Origin: Lachnospiraceae bacterium UBA4711 | GTDB taxonomy: Bacteria > Bacillota > Clostridia > Lachnospirales > Lachnospiraceae | Direction: 5' to 3' | Length of the DNA stretch: 56,469 bases | NCBI GenBank assembly: GCA_002404515.1 | Contig: DHJV01000148.1 | Location: forward strand, 1 to 56,469 | Shown here: piece after piece, positions 1-9,266 of the stretch | Layout: each line of letters opens with the position of its first letter | Numbering within the stretch: the stretch's first letter is position 1 | The notes under the pieces: model-generated | Told to the model about the DNA's origin: nothing | Seen by the model: only the letters and a program-made list of their open reading frames with translations | The model's database searches: none | Translations under genes and position numbers: made by a program

Positions 1-136
1 AGAGAGGTATTTATGAACATAATGTATGAGAAGAATGGAGAGTTTTGTTGCTGTGAATGATTATGAAATAAATCTTGAAAACTGTATTAACAACAAATAT
101 AATGCTTTAAAGTCTTAAAGTGAAAGGGGCATATGA

Positions 137-490
137 ATGAATATTACATATAGGACGGAAGGGAATTATTTAATTCCAAATATATCTGCAAACGAGGAGC
201 CGGAGCAGACACTAACCAAGTATGGTATGATTCGGGAGAGCTTTCTGAAAAATAATCATAAAGGTATTTATACAGGAAAGCTGCTGGCGGGCACATTGAA
301 AGAGCACTGCCTCGATATACAGGAACAGGCAGAAAATATGGCAGAATGCCTCACAAAGCAACTAATGGCGATAGAAGGTATTAGTGAAGATTTGAAAAGC
401 TATGATCAGACGGAATGGGTACGCAGGATGAATTCGATAAGAAATAGGGTGGATGAAGTAGTGCTGACAGAGGTTGTATATAAGATATAA
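137..490 (+). CDS. TnpV-like transposon accessory protein
   Basis: This 117-residue protein matches the layout of TnpV proteins from Tn4451-type and related clostridial mobile elements. It has an N-terminal YRTEGNYLIPNI segment, a central YLK/LL-type helix (KGIYTGKLLAGTLKEHCLDI), and the family's C-terminal EWVRRMNSIRNRVDEVV block. The function of TnpV is not established; it travels with mobilisable transposons and conjugative elements. A GAAAGGGG ribosome site lies about 8 bases upstream of the ATG. Its presence at the left edge of an AT-rich defence block suggests the block was delivered by, or has collected remnants of, such an element. No recombinase lies in the window, so the element cannot be identified. 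The family call rests on recognised motif order, not on a search. Confidence 0.78.
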   Translation: MNITYRTEGNYLIPNISANEEPEQTLTKYGMIRESFLKNNHKGIYTGKLLAGTLKEHCLDIQEQAENMAECLTKQLMAIEGISEDLKSYDQTEWVRRMNSIRNRVDEVVLTEVVYKI

Positions 491-569
491 TCGATTACCT
501 GTTCAAATCAGTAAGGCATACAAGATCCAAGGGTGAGATAATGAGTTTGGTTGAAAGGGGTGAGCTGGC

Positions 570-770
570 ATGGCACAGATTGATATGGAAAATCTAACAA
601 AAGAAGCACGGATGACATATATATCTGCGGATTTTATTGAACAGACTGAGGAGCAATTACATACTGCTGAGACAGAAATCCGGGAGAATGTGGATAAGAT
701 GAAAGATATGTCACCGATTGAACGATTTCGGGTTGAGCGGGGGATATATGATAAGTATACGATTGGTTAA
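570..770 (+). CDS. Small hypothetical protein
   Basis: This 66-residue acidic protein is predicted to be mostly alpha-helical (residues 20-50 are rich in E, T, I and K) with no membrane segment or cysteine. I do not recognise it. The start is supported by an AAAGGGGTGAG ribosome site 6-9 bases upstream, and the gene lies 80 bases after the tnpV-like gene and just before a terminator. It may be a small accessory gene of the same mobile element. It is short enough that the coding call remains tentative. Confidence 0.5.
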   Translation: MAQIDMENLTKEARMTYISADFIEQTEEQLHTAETEIRENVDKMKDMSPIERFRVERGIYDKYTIG

Positions 771-793
771 ATAAATATTGGAAATATTGTAAG

Positions 794-836
794 CACCTCA
801 TAGCTGTTTTGTAGTGACAGTTGTGGGGCGTTTTTT
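794..836 (+). terminator. Rho-independent terminator
   Basis: The arms CACCTCATAGCTGT and ACAGTTGTGGGGCG can pair over 13 of 14 positions, counting G-U pairs, around a short loop. A run of six T residues follows. It ends the tnpV/small-gene unit and separates it from the defence pair. Confidence 0.6.
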
Positions 837-869
837 GTGTGTTGAATTGTTGGCTATTATGTGTATTAA

Positions 870-898
870 TTGCGGTTATGATCGAAAAATGATATACT
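870..898 (+). promoter_or_regulatory. Promoter of the helicase defence pair
   Basis: TTGCGG (870-875), a 17-base spacer and TATACT (893-898) form a good vegetative promoter. The transcript would have a leader of about 170 bases before the GTG at 1072. The leader has only a three-codon ORF behind an AGGAGAGGAG site near 980 and no clear terminator. The rest of 837-1071 shows no gene. Confidence 0.5.
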
Positions 899-1071
899 AC
901 AACAAAGGATTTGATGTTCAATAAGAGCAATGAAGACGATTTTACATAGAAAGTTATGGTTTTTGATACCGAATACTCACTAGCAGGAGAGGAGAATATG
1001 CGTATATAGTAATTTATGATATAGAGCTGACATTGTAGATTATATAAAAAATAGAATGGGGGAATTGAAGG

Positions 1072-4000
1072 GTGCAAAATATAAATGAACTTATTGGGAT
1101 TATTAAAGGTATAGATTTTGATGGAGTAATAAATAACAAGGAAGTATTGCGCCTTCAATCTTGGGTTGATAAAAACAGAAACCTTGCATACGATAAGAAA
1201 CAAATAGAATTAATCAAAATGGTTGATGCGGTTCTTGAAGATCATGTGATAGATGATTCTGAAAAAGAAATGATGATAACTGCTTGCGAAGAATATTTAA
1301 AGGCTTCGGAAGATAATACATCACGTATTTATGAACTTAATGGAATCATTGAGGGGATAGTTTGCGATGGCGAGGTAAATGAGGCAGAAGTTTGGCGTCT
1401 TAAAGAGTGGATGGACGCTTATGGAGAAAGCATAAGAGATCATAAAACAAGTGTAGAATTGTGTAAAGCAATTGATGATATTCTTGCGGATGGTGTCGTT
1501 ACAGAAGAAGAACAGGCAGAGCTTTTGATGATGTTAAGTGATAGGATAAATAATGCTCAATTTGAGATTAAACTAGAGTATCTGTGCAAGCTTGTTAAAG
1601 AAAGAAAAAATATTGGCGTAGATCTGATTGATATTTTAAACAACGAATCAGCAATGAAGAGTATCCATAATAGAGCTGAGAGAAATCTTATGCAGGCGGT
1701 CAGCTCATATAGTGGATATTGCAGAAACTCGGAGATTGTAGTGATTTCTTTGGTTCTTATTGCTATGCTTGAATATAATGGTAATTATTATGATAGTGTA
1801 CGTGATACATATAAAAATCTGTATGCAAAATTTCCTGAGCAAAAAGTGGAAGGGAAAATTAGGTCTATATTAAGCAAGTATAAAAAACAATCCGAATCTG
1901 GTAGCAGGACGAGAATAATCAATGTGGCTCTAGAAAATGCAATTGTACCACAAGCATTTCTTCCTGCATTCTTTGAATTTATCTTTGATATCTACAAGAT
2001 GAATTTTGAATATGATCTTCCAGATGAGCCGTATGAGGATTTTCAGTTTGTGTTTGAGGGATTGAGAAACAATATGCTTTCTGACGGTGATGATATTTCG
2101 ATTAATGTTACCCAGAAAACCTACAAGTTAACAGCAGCAACAAAGCAGTTGATTAGTCGTAAAGATGGATTGGATGCTATTATTAAGTTGAGCATTATTA
2201 TTGTAAAACTAATAGATAAGCGCTTTTGGGATAAAGAAATTAGGATTTTTAATCCGTATCTAAAAGCTGGATATGTAGGCTGGGAGAGAACTTTAAAGAA
2301 ATGTGCACGAGAAGAATATAAGCACAAGAAGAGTGAATCTGAATTAAGGTCACGTTGGGAACCGAAGTTTATGCTACAGAACAAGTCAGTGTATTTGAAT
2401 CCACCTGTACATAGAGTTAAATCACAATACGACTATAGAAATATTGAAGTAGTGGTATTCAATGATGGAGAGGAAATATACCGAAATAACAACTGTGATA
2501 TACGTGAAATAATTGGCGGATATCAAGTTAGTACGGATAAGATTGAGCTTACAAAACCTATTGGTAAACTTAGATATAAATTGGTAGCTGGAAATGAGGT
2601 TATATATGATAGTAAGAACAAGCTTTGTAGAAATTACATAGTTTTTGATAGTAATGGACAGGAAATATGTAATAACATTGATTTTGAGGGAACGGTTTAT
2701 GTTGTTTACAAGAAGGGAGAAACAATAATAGATAATATTGCTATTAAAGAGCATTACTGTATAGGGTACAAGCTTGTAAGGCTGGGAGATATTATTGAAA
2801 TTGGACATGATGTTTTTAATTTTTCATCTATGGCAAAACCGGGTATTTTTGGACAAACATATTCTAATTGCAGAGTCCGAAAAGAAAACGAAGATAAAAT
2901 GATACCTGTATATCGTGACACTTTTTTTGTGGTTTTTGAATCAGATAAAACAGCAACAAAATTTGAAGTAGATATTAACGATAAACCGCATAAGTTAAGT
3001 GAGATGCAGTATAAAACAACAGAAAAGGCTGGAACAACAAAGTATGTCGTAGAATTGGATTTGCAAGAATCTGGAATATATAAAATTAACGTAAATCAGT
3101 TAACAGCAGGAAAAAGAAATAAGATCTTGCAAGCTGAGATAGCATATGATACAGACCTGACATTTTCAAAAGAATTGATAGAGGGAGCGAATTATAGAAT
3201 TCGTGTAGCATCAAAGCTGTTAAAGCATGGTATTGATACCGAAGTTTCGACAGGAAATTTTAATCCAGACTTTATTCAATTTGCTTACGCAGGAGAAAAT
3301 TATATTTATTATTTGCCTTTTGATTTTGGCTTTTATAAGTTATCTGGATGTGAATGGTTGTCAATGTCAGATGATTTATGGGTGGATGATATAAATGATA
3401 AAAGTATTTTGAGATTGTATGATCAGGAGTGTGATGGGCTTCTGATATATGCTGAATCTGGTGCATTGATAGAGGATGATGTTAGGTTGGTTGATAGGGG
3501 ATATTATAAGCAATTGTCCATTTCCTTTTTGATATCCTATAAAAATGAAAACAGGTATGTGACATTGGCTTTTACTGCTAATGGAAAAGTGAAATATGTA
3601 TTGCCTTGTTACAACAAATGCATTATGGATGAAGAAAAAACAGAAATATTGTGCATGGATAATCCTAAAATGGTGAAGATTACACCAGTGTTTCATGGTA
3701 AAAACAAAGTGTTCTATGAGTTGTTTAATTCAGCCGGAGATAAGATACTTACAAGCAAGTTATTAGATAGTGCTCAAACCAGCACGCTTAAGAATTTAAA
3801 ATCATTTCAGGAGTACACGATACGTTTTCATGAGAAAACAAAGATACTTCAACTTAGAAAGAATACCTTGCTATTAGAAAAACAAAGAATATTTTATTAT
3901 AAAGAAGATTTTGTTGGCAGATCCTTTAAGATAACTGAGGCTTATTTTAATCAGATCGTTCAGGGGGACTTTGTTGAAAAACAGTGGTTCTTTAATAAAT

Positions 4001-4284
4001 ATTATTTAAAATTGACAGGCGTTATCGATATGTATGAAGGAATTTTTGAGGGACAGATATATAGCAAATCGTATAAAGGTGATTTTTTTCTGTATAATAT
4101 CAATCCTGTTGAGGTTGAAATATGTAGTGATGTTATTGATGATACAATGGATATTTATATGACAAACCAGGGGGACGGTTTGTTATTTGATCCAGAGCAT
4201 AGAGGTATTTTGAATTCAATGGAACATCCAACAGCACCGGATATTTTCTTATATACAATCAGTATGAAGGGAGAGGATGAATAG
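1072..4284 (+). CDS. DruH-like defence protein with TerB/EF-hand-like repeats
   Basis: This 1070-residue protein starts at GTG with a GGGGGAA site 8 bases upstream. Residues 4-73 and 87-158 form two diverged repeats of one helical unit (ELxGIIxGIxxDGxxNxxEVxRLxxW, then DxxLxDxxIxxxE). They resemble TerB-like or EF-hand-like domains seen beside DNA-processing modules. Residues 160-440 are helical. Residues 440-1070 look beta-rich, with several Ig-like or sandwich segments and no catalytic motif I can name. It overlaps the helicase gene by one base (TAGTG), so the two are almost certainly coupled. A large uncharacterised partner before a DruE-type helicase is the layout of Druantia type III (DruH-DruE). 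The DruH label is inferred from order and size only. The gene is markedly AT-rich, consistent with transfer. Confidence 0.55.
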   Translation: MQNINELIGIIKGIDFDGVINNKEVLRLQSWVDKNRNLAYDKKQIELIKMVDAVLEDHVIDDSEKEMMITACEEYLKASEDNTSRIYELNGIIEGIVCDGEVNEAEVWRLKEWMDAYGESIRDHKTSVELCKAIDDILADGVVTEEEQAELLMMLSDRINNAQFEIKLEYLCKLVKERKNIGVDLIDILNNESAMKSIHNRAERNLMQAVSSYSGYCRNSEIVVISLVLIAMLEYNGNYYDSVRDTYKNLYAKFPEQKVEGKIRSILSKYKKQSESGSRTRIINVALENAIVPQAFLPAFFEFIFDIYKMNFEYDLPDEPYEDFQFVFEGLRNNMLSDGDDISINVTQKTYKLTAATKQLISRKDGLDAIIKLSIIIVKLIDKRFWDKEIRIFNPYLKAGYVGWERTLKKCAREEYKHKKSESELRSRWEPKFMLQNKSVYLNPPVHRVKSQYDYRNIEVVVFNDGEEIYRNNNCDIREIIGGYQVSTDKIELTKPIGKLRYKLVAGNEVIYDSKNKLCRNYIVFDSNGQEICNNIDFEGTVYVVYKKGETIIDNIAIKEHYCIGYKLVRLGDIIEIGHDVFNFSSMAKPGIFGQTYSNCRVRKENEDKMIPVYRDTFFVVFESDKTATKFEVDINDKPHKLSEMQYKTTEKAGTTKYVVELDLQESGIYKINVNQLTAGKRNKILQAEIAYDTDLTFSKELIEGANYRIRVASKLLKHGIDTEVSTGNFNPDFIQFAYAGENYIYYLPFDFGFYKLSGCEWLSMSDDLWVDDINDKSILRLYDQECDGLLIYAESGALIEDDVRLVDRGYYKQLSISFLISYKNENRYVTLAFTANGKVKYVLPCYNKCIMDEEKTEILCMDNPKMVKITPVFHGKNKVFYELFNSAGDKILTSKLLDSAQTSTLKNLKSFQEYTIRFHEKTKILQLRKNTLLLEKQRIFYYKEDFVGRSFKITEAYFNQIVQGDFVEKQWFFNKYYLKLTGVIDMYEGIFEGQIYSKSYKGDFFLYNINPVEVEICSDVIDDTMDIYMTNQGDGLLFDPEHRGILNSMEHPTAPDIFLYTISMKGEDE

Positions 4285-7200
4285 TGAAGAAACTGAATCC
4301 TGTTGAGAGATCACAATACATAGATAATAAATATAAAGAGTTTTTAAAATCGTCATTTGAATTTGGAAAGAGTCATCTACAAAAATTATTTATAGAGCAA
4401 CTCGAAAAGGAAAAATTATTCAAGGGACCATATGTTGATTTAAGCTTTCCGTTTCAACGAGGCAAAAATTTAGAGGCATTAATTGAAGAAGGTGTAGTAT
4501 GTAAATCGTTTAAGAAATTGAATGATATTAATTTTGTTAGACCTTTATACTCTCATCAGGAGGAGTCGATTCGTATTATTGGGAAAGGTCATAGTGCAAT
4601 AATTACAACGGGTACAGGTTCAGGTAAAACAGAAAGTTTTTTGTATCCTATTTTGAATGATTTGCTCTTTGATGTAGAAAAAGGTAATAAGGAAGTTGGT
4701 GTTAGAGCCATTTTCCTTTATCCTATGAATGCGTTGGTTAATGATCAGATAGATCGTATTAGAAACATTTTGCTACATTGCCCGGAAATTACGTTTGGAT
4801 TTTTTACGGGTGATACGCCAGAAAAGGCATCAACTAACACAAGAAAAAAATTAGGGGAGGAAAATGGAGTTGTAATTCCAAATAATGAACTTGTATCCAG
4901 AGAAGAAATCCGTCAAAATCCTCCCCATTTACTTTTTACTAATTACTCTATGCTCGAGTATTTGCTTATTCGTCCAAATGATTATGCGATTTTTGAAGAA
5001 CAGAGATTACAGAATTGGAAATATGTTGTGTTAGACGAGGCTCATACTTATAATGGATCTCTTGGTATTGAGTTGTCGCTTCTTCTTAGAAGACTCACTG
5101 GGCTAGCGCCCAAGCGCCCTCAGTTTATTCTAACAAGCGCGACTTTGGGGCAAGAAGGCAAATCTGAAGCCGATATTATAAAATTTGCCAAAAATCTAAC
5201 ATCTTCAGAATATGACAAAGGAGATATAATATTTTCTAAGAGAATTCCATTGCAAGGGGAAGCATCGTATAGAGTTACAGGAAATGATTATCAGACTATT
5301 AAAGACAATATGAAGTCTTTGGATGAAATAAAGAAAATAGCGGGGAAATATTATGATTGTAAGGCCTCTAATGTTAGAGAGGTGTTGTTTGAACTGTTAT
5401 CTAGAGACAAGAATGTTCATGCCTTAAGCGAGTTGTTAAAATTAGGCAGTAAGGATTTTAGTATCATATACAACGAGCTTCATGAATATATGTCAAAGGA
5501 TGAATTGATTGCATTGATAGATATTATCAATATGGCAGAGAAGAATGGCGTTGGATTGTTTGATCTTAAATATCATTCATTTGTTCGACCACTTTCTGGT
5601 GCGTATGTTACTTATGGAAAAGAACCAAAGCTTAGTCTGATGAAAACTAATGAAATTGATGGCATGAAGGCATTTGAAGTTGGTAATTGTCGATATTGTA
5701 ACTCACCTTACATTATTGGTAAAATCCAGCGTAGTAAAGATGATCAAATGGATTATTTACTTCAAAACAAGGAAATTGATATTTATGAAAATTATGGTAA
5801 TGACCAAAATGTAAGAATAGATTACTTTTTGCTTGCGAATGCGGTAAATGAGGAGGAAGTAGGTAAGGAAATTCTTGAAGAATACAGTGTTTGCGCAAAA
5901 TGTGGAGAGCTTCATGTAGCAGGAAATCTTAATGCTAGAAAATGTAAGTGTGGAGAAAATGTCCGATTTATTGTTTATCGAGTAAAACAGAGTAAAGCAA
6001 AAGAGGAGGAGTCCATTTATAATAATATTACGCAATGTCCATGCTGTGGCCACAAAGGCAAATCAGGGGTCGTTAAGGCACTTAATATAGGCAAAGATGA
6101 AGGCACGGCATTGATAGCACAGATGCTCTATGAAGCCATCGATGAGGGAGAACAGGAAACAAAACAGGTTAAAAAGATTTTATTGAAACCTATGAGCAAA
6201 TTAGTTGATACATCGGAAGAAGAAAAAGTTAAACAGTATTTAGCTTTTTCTGATAGTAGACAACAAGCGAGTTTTGCCGCAGTGTTTTTTGATGCAAATC
6301 ATGTTAGGATGCTTAGAAAACGTTTGATATGGGAGATGATAGTTCAGAATGGTTATAAGGATATGGGGGTAGATGAATTAGCTGCTTATATGACAGAAGT
6401 TATAAAGACAAAAGGTTTATTTCAGAATGATATGGGGGCGCATAAAAATGCATGGGCAGCAATTCTAGTGGATCTTTTACGCATTGATGGCGCATATGAT
6501 AGTGAAGGACTTGGATTATATTATTTCTATTTGGATATTCATGAAATATTAAATGCATTTACAGATGAGGAAATAGAAGAAGCGTTTGCTCAGTATAATT
6601 GTAGGATGAGTAAAGAAGAACTGAATATCCTTATGCAAGTAGTATTTGGGATATTTAAGGTTGCACCAGCAATTAATTATGTTAAGTCTACACTCACGCC
6701 TGAAGAAAAAAAGGAAATTTTAGAATATAGGCGATTTAATAATTATGTCATGCTGAATTGTCCTAAAACAACTCAGGGAATCAGAAGTTTTTTGCCTGTT
6801 AAAGGTGATGAGAATATGGTTGTGAGATATGTTAAGAATGTATTTGGATGCACTTCAGAAGAAGCTAAGGGTGCACTGGAAATGGTATTTAGCCTTCTGG
6901 TTCAGGCTAGTGAAGTTGTAGGTGGAGAAAATATTTTATTTAAACATGAAAAGAAGGATGCATATCAGATTACTGCAAGTCGATATTTGATTAAAAATTA
7001 CAAGACTTCAAAATTCTATCAGTGTAATAAATGTGGGAGATTGACCCCGTATAATCTTAGAGAAAAATGTACGCAAGATAGATGTAACGGTGTTTTATCA
7101 GAGGTGGATCCTGATAAGGTGTTAGCAACTAATTTTTATCGCAATCAGTATAAAGAAAAGAAGATAGAAAGAATTGTGATCAAGGAACATACAGCCCAAC

Positions 7201-9026
7201 TTGAAAGAAAACAGGCAAAGGAATATCAGAAAGACTTTAAGAATAAGAAAATAAATATACTTAGTTGTTCTACAACATTTGAAATGGGAATTGATATTGG
7301 GGGGTTAGAAACGGTATTTATGCGTAATGTTCCTCCAACACCAGCCAATTATGTGCAGAGAGCAGGCCGAGCAGGCCGAAGAAAAGATAGTGCAGCATAT
7401 ATACTCACATATTGTGGAACAGGTTCCCATGATTATACATATTTCTCAGAACCTGAAAAGATGATTTCAGGAGTAATTAATCCTCCGTGCTTTAATGTCC
7501 TAAATAAGAAGATTATTGTAAGACATTTGATGGCTGCTAGTTTAGGTTATTTTTTTAGATTACACCCAGAAGTGTTTAAGAATATTGAGGCATTAGTTAT
7601 TAACGGTGGAACCAAAGAATTTAAACGATATATGGGGTCACATCCAAAGGATTTGAATGATTATATCAATAAGAAAATTATTCCGGAGAGACAATACGAT
7701 GAGTATAAAAATTTTAAATGGATAGATGAAATGGGTGGCGAAGATGAAAAAATGGCTCATTTTGTAGAATCGATTTGGGAAATGCTTACGGAATATGAAA
7801 AGGCTAAAGAGAAGGCAGTGAAAGAAGATCGTGGTTCTGATTCGGATTATTATAAAAGGCAGATAGAGAAATTAAAACAGCAAGATGTGCTAGAATCGTT
7901 ATCTAGGTATTGTGTTATTCCAAAATATGGATTCCCAGTTGATGTAGTTGATCTTCAGATATATGAGAATGGAGTTCCAGTTAATAAATATGCAATGAGC
8001 CGAGATCTTAAAATTGCTATTTCTGAATATGCACCAGATTCAGAAGTGATAGTTGATAAAAATAAATATACATCAAAGTATATTACACTAAAAAGGAATT
8101 CTCAGTTTACAAAGAATTGGTTTGTTACATGCTCATCTTGTAGAAGAACCAATATTTTCTTGAGCAGTGGAGATAATTCTAAGTGCAAGTATTGCGGTCA
8201 AGATATAGGAAGTGAGGTAGCAGAATACTATATAGAGCCTAGTTATGGATTTAAAAGTGGAGAAACAAAGGAAAGCACATATTTAAAACCTAAGCGGTCA
8301 TATGCTGGTGAAGTGACTTATATAGGTGGTGGAAAAATAGATGATAAACGTTTGATTATTGGAAATATATTAGGGGTGGAAACAAGTAGTGATGATGAAC
8401 TTCTTGTTATGAATAAATCTGGATTTTATATGTGCCCGGAATGTGGCTATAGCGACATAGTAAAACATGGATTAATAACACCGCAAACATTGAAAACACA
8501 TAAAAATTATAAACAATATACTTGTGCTAATGATACGCTTGAGTATATTCGGTTAGGTCATAAATTCGCTACCGATGTTGCTAGATTTACCATCCCAATG
8601 TTGGAAACAGGTGATAAAACAAGTTTTCCACAAGCGTTATCATTTCTATATGCATTTCTAGAGGGAATTAGCATTGCTTTAGGTATAGAGAGAACGGATA
8701 TAGATGGTGTTTTAGAGTTTAATTTGGAAATGCAGAGTTATGATATCTTATTATATGATAATGTGCCAGGGGGAGCAGGACATGTAAAAAGGCTGCTTAA
8801 TAAAGATGCTGTTATAAGTTCTCTTAAGGCTGGGTTAGATAAGGTTAGTAAAGAATGTTGTGACGAAAATACATCGTGCTATAATTGCTTGAGAAATTAT
8901 TACAATCAATCATATCACAGTAAGCTGGTCAGAAAGTTAGCAAAAGATTTTATTAAACGTATTTTGCAGGAAGTTGAGGGAGTTAATGAATCTTATCAGA
9001 ACGAAAGCTGGTATTGCAATGGATGA
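4284..9026 (+). CDS. DruE-like DEAH helicase with C-terminal MZB/DUF1998 domain
   Basis: This 1580-residue superfamily 2 helicase has Walker A TGTGSGKTE (109-117), DEAH (about 250-253), LTSATL (motif III), LAFSDSRQQ (motif IV), then SCSTTFEMGIDIGG and YVQRAGRAGRR (motifs V-VI, near 1000-1032). Long insertions carry CxxC pairs (CRYC, CAKC, CKC, CPCC, CNKC, CSSC, CKYC, CPEC), so it probably binds several zinc ions. Near 1480-1560, NVPGGAGHV and the four cysteines of CCDENTSCYNC fit the MrfA-type zinc-binding (DUF1998) domain. That combination is found in MrfA, DISARM DrmA/DrmB and Druantia DruE. The size and single large partner favour a DruE-like role in phage defence by ATP-driven movement on DNA. 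It starts at GTG overlapping the upstream stop; the GGGAGAGG of the upstream tail serves as ribosome site. Confidence 0.8.
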   Translation: MKKLNPVERSQYIDNKYKEFLKSSFEFGKSHLQKLFIEQLEKEKLFKGPYVDLSFPFQRGKNLEALIEEGVVCKSFKKLNDINFVRPLYSHQEESIRIIGKGHSAIITTGTGSGKTESFLYPILNDLLFDVEKGNKEVGVRAIFLYPMNALVNDQIDRIRNILLHCPEITFGFFTGDTPEKASTNTRKKLGEENGVVIPNNELVSREEIRQNPPHLLFTNYSMLEYLLIRPNDYAIFEEQRLQNWKYVVLDEAHTYNGSLGIELSLLLRRLTGLAPKRPQFILTSATLGQEGKSEADIIKFAKNLTSSEYDKGDIIFSKRIPLQGEASYRVTGNDYQTIKDNMKSLDEIKKIAGKYYDCKASNVREVLFELLSRDKNVHALSELLKLGSKDFSIIYNELHEYMSKDELIALIDIINMAEKNGVGLFDLKYHSFVRPLSGAYVTYGKEPKLSLMKTNEIDGMKAFEVGNCRYCNSPYIIGKIQRSKDDQMDYLLQNKEIDIYENYGNDQNVRIDYFLLANAVNEEEVGKEILEEYSVCAKCGELHVAGNLNARKCKCGENVRFIVYRVKQSKAKEEESIYNNITQCPCCGHKGKSGVVKALNIGKDEGTALIAQMLYEAIDEGEQETKQVKKILLKPMSKLVDTSEEEKVKQYLAFSDSRQQASFAAVFFDANHVRMLRKRLIWEMIVQNGYKDMGVDELAAYMTEVIKTKGLFQNDMGAHKNAWAAILVDLLRIDGAYDSEGLGLYYFYLDIHEILNAFTDEEIEEAFAQYNCRMSKEELNILMQVVFGIFKVAPAINYVKSTLTPEEKKEILEYRRFNNYVMLNCPKTTQGIRSFLPVKGDENMVVRYVKNVFGCTSEEAKGALEMVFSLLVQASEVVGGENILFKHEKKDAYQITASRYLIKNYKTSKFYQCNKCGRLTPYNLREKCTQDRCNGVLSEVDPDKVLATNFYRNQYKEKKIERIVIKEHTAQLERKQAKEYQKDFKNKKINILSCSTTFEMGIDIGGLETVFMRNVPPTPANYVQRAGRAGRRKDSAAYILTYCGTGSHDYTYFSEPEKMISGVINPPCFNVLNKKIIVRHLMAASLGYFFRLHPEVFKNIEALVINGGTKEFKRYMGSHPKDLNDYINKKIIPERQYDEYKNFKWIDEMGGEDEKMAHFVESIWEMLTEYEKAKEKAVKEDRGSDSDYYKRQIEKLKQQDVLESLSRYCVIPKYGFPVDVVDLQIYENGVPVNKYAMSRDLKIAISEYAPDSEVIVDKNKYTSKYITLKRNSQFTKNWFVTCSSCRRTNIFLSSGDNSKCKYCGQDIGSEVAEYYIEPSYGFKSGETKESTYLKPKRSYAGEVTYIGGGKIDDKRLIIGNILGVETSSDDELLVMNKSGFYMCPECGYSDIVKHGLITPQTLKTHKNYKQYTCANDTLEYIRLGHKFATDVARFTIPMLETGDKTSFPQALSFLYAFLEGISIALGIERTDIDGVLEFNLEMQSYDILLYDNVPGGAGHVKRLLNKDAVISSLKAGLDKVSKECCDENTSCYNCLRNYYNQSYHSKLVRKLAKDFIKRILQEVEGVNESYQNESWYCNG

Positions 9027-9103
9027 TAAGGCTTTTGCATAAATGTGCAACAGCACTAGAGTTATTTGATAACAAAATTTTATTGCCTATTGAGGATAGC
9101 TGA
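9023..9103 (+). pseudogene. Coupled 26-codon stub after the helicase
   Basis: An ATG at 9023 overlaps the helicase stop as ATGA, the usual arrangement of a coupled downstream gene. The frame runs only 26 codons (MIRLLHKCATALELFDNK, then LLPIEDS) before TGA. It may be the surviving N-terminus of a third gene whose body was deleted, since a methyltransferase C-terminus in another frame follows 26 bases later. The family of the stub is not recognised. It could also be a chance short ORF, though the 4-base overlap argues against that. Confidence 0.4.
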
Positions 9104-9129
9104 GGTGTCAGGTACACATGAACGAATAG

Positions 9130-9255
9130 ATAGCAAGGAATCAGCCGCTGCGAGTGATATTTCGTGTTAGCAGCTTTGCAGATAGTCGGGCTCAAATAAA
9201 TGTTGTAGAAATATTTAAGCTGCTTGCACCTGATACAAGTATCAAAGTGATTTAG
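9130..9255 (+). pseudogene. Remnant of a Mod-type adenine DNA methyltransferase C-terminus
   Basis: Translation in this frame gives PLRVIFRVSSF, then ADSRAQINV, then EIFKLLAPDTSIKVI and a stop. This matches the conserved end of type III Mod/COG2189 methyltransferases (LRVVFRDSSF...KINVxxIFKxLxPxTxVKxI), with the usual Asp after FR changed to Val. The frame is closed by TAG at 9127-9129 and no catalytic DPPY or FxGxG motif is present, so only about 40 residues survive. The remnant ends just before the ribosome site of the DUF1016 gene. It shows that a methyltransferase gene once stood between the helicase and the nuclease. Confidence 0.65.
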
Positions 9256-9266
9256 GAGGTGCGATG

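Noticed and set aside
13..60. Short ORF of 15 codons at the left edge with an AGAGAGG site
   Set aside because: Too short, no recognised motif, and likely the start or relic of an element cut by the window edge.
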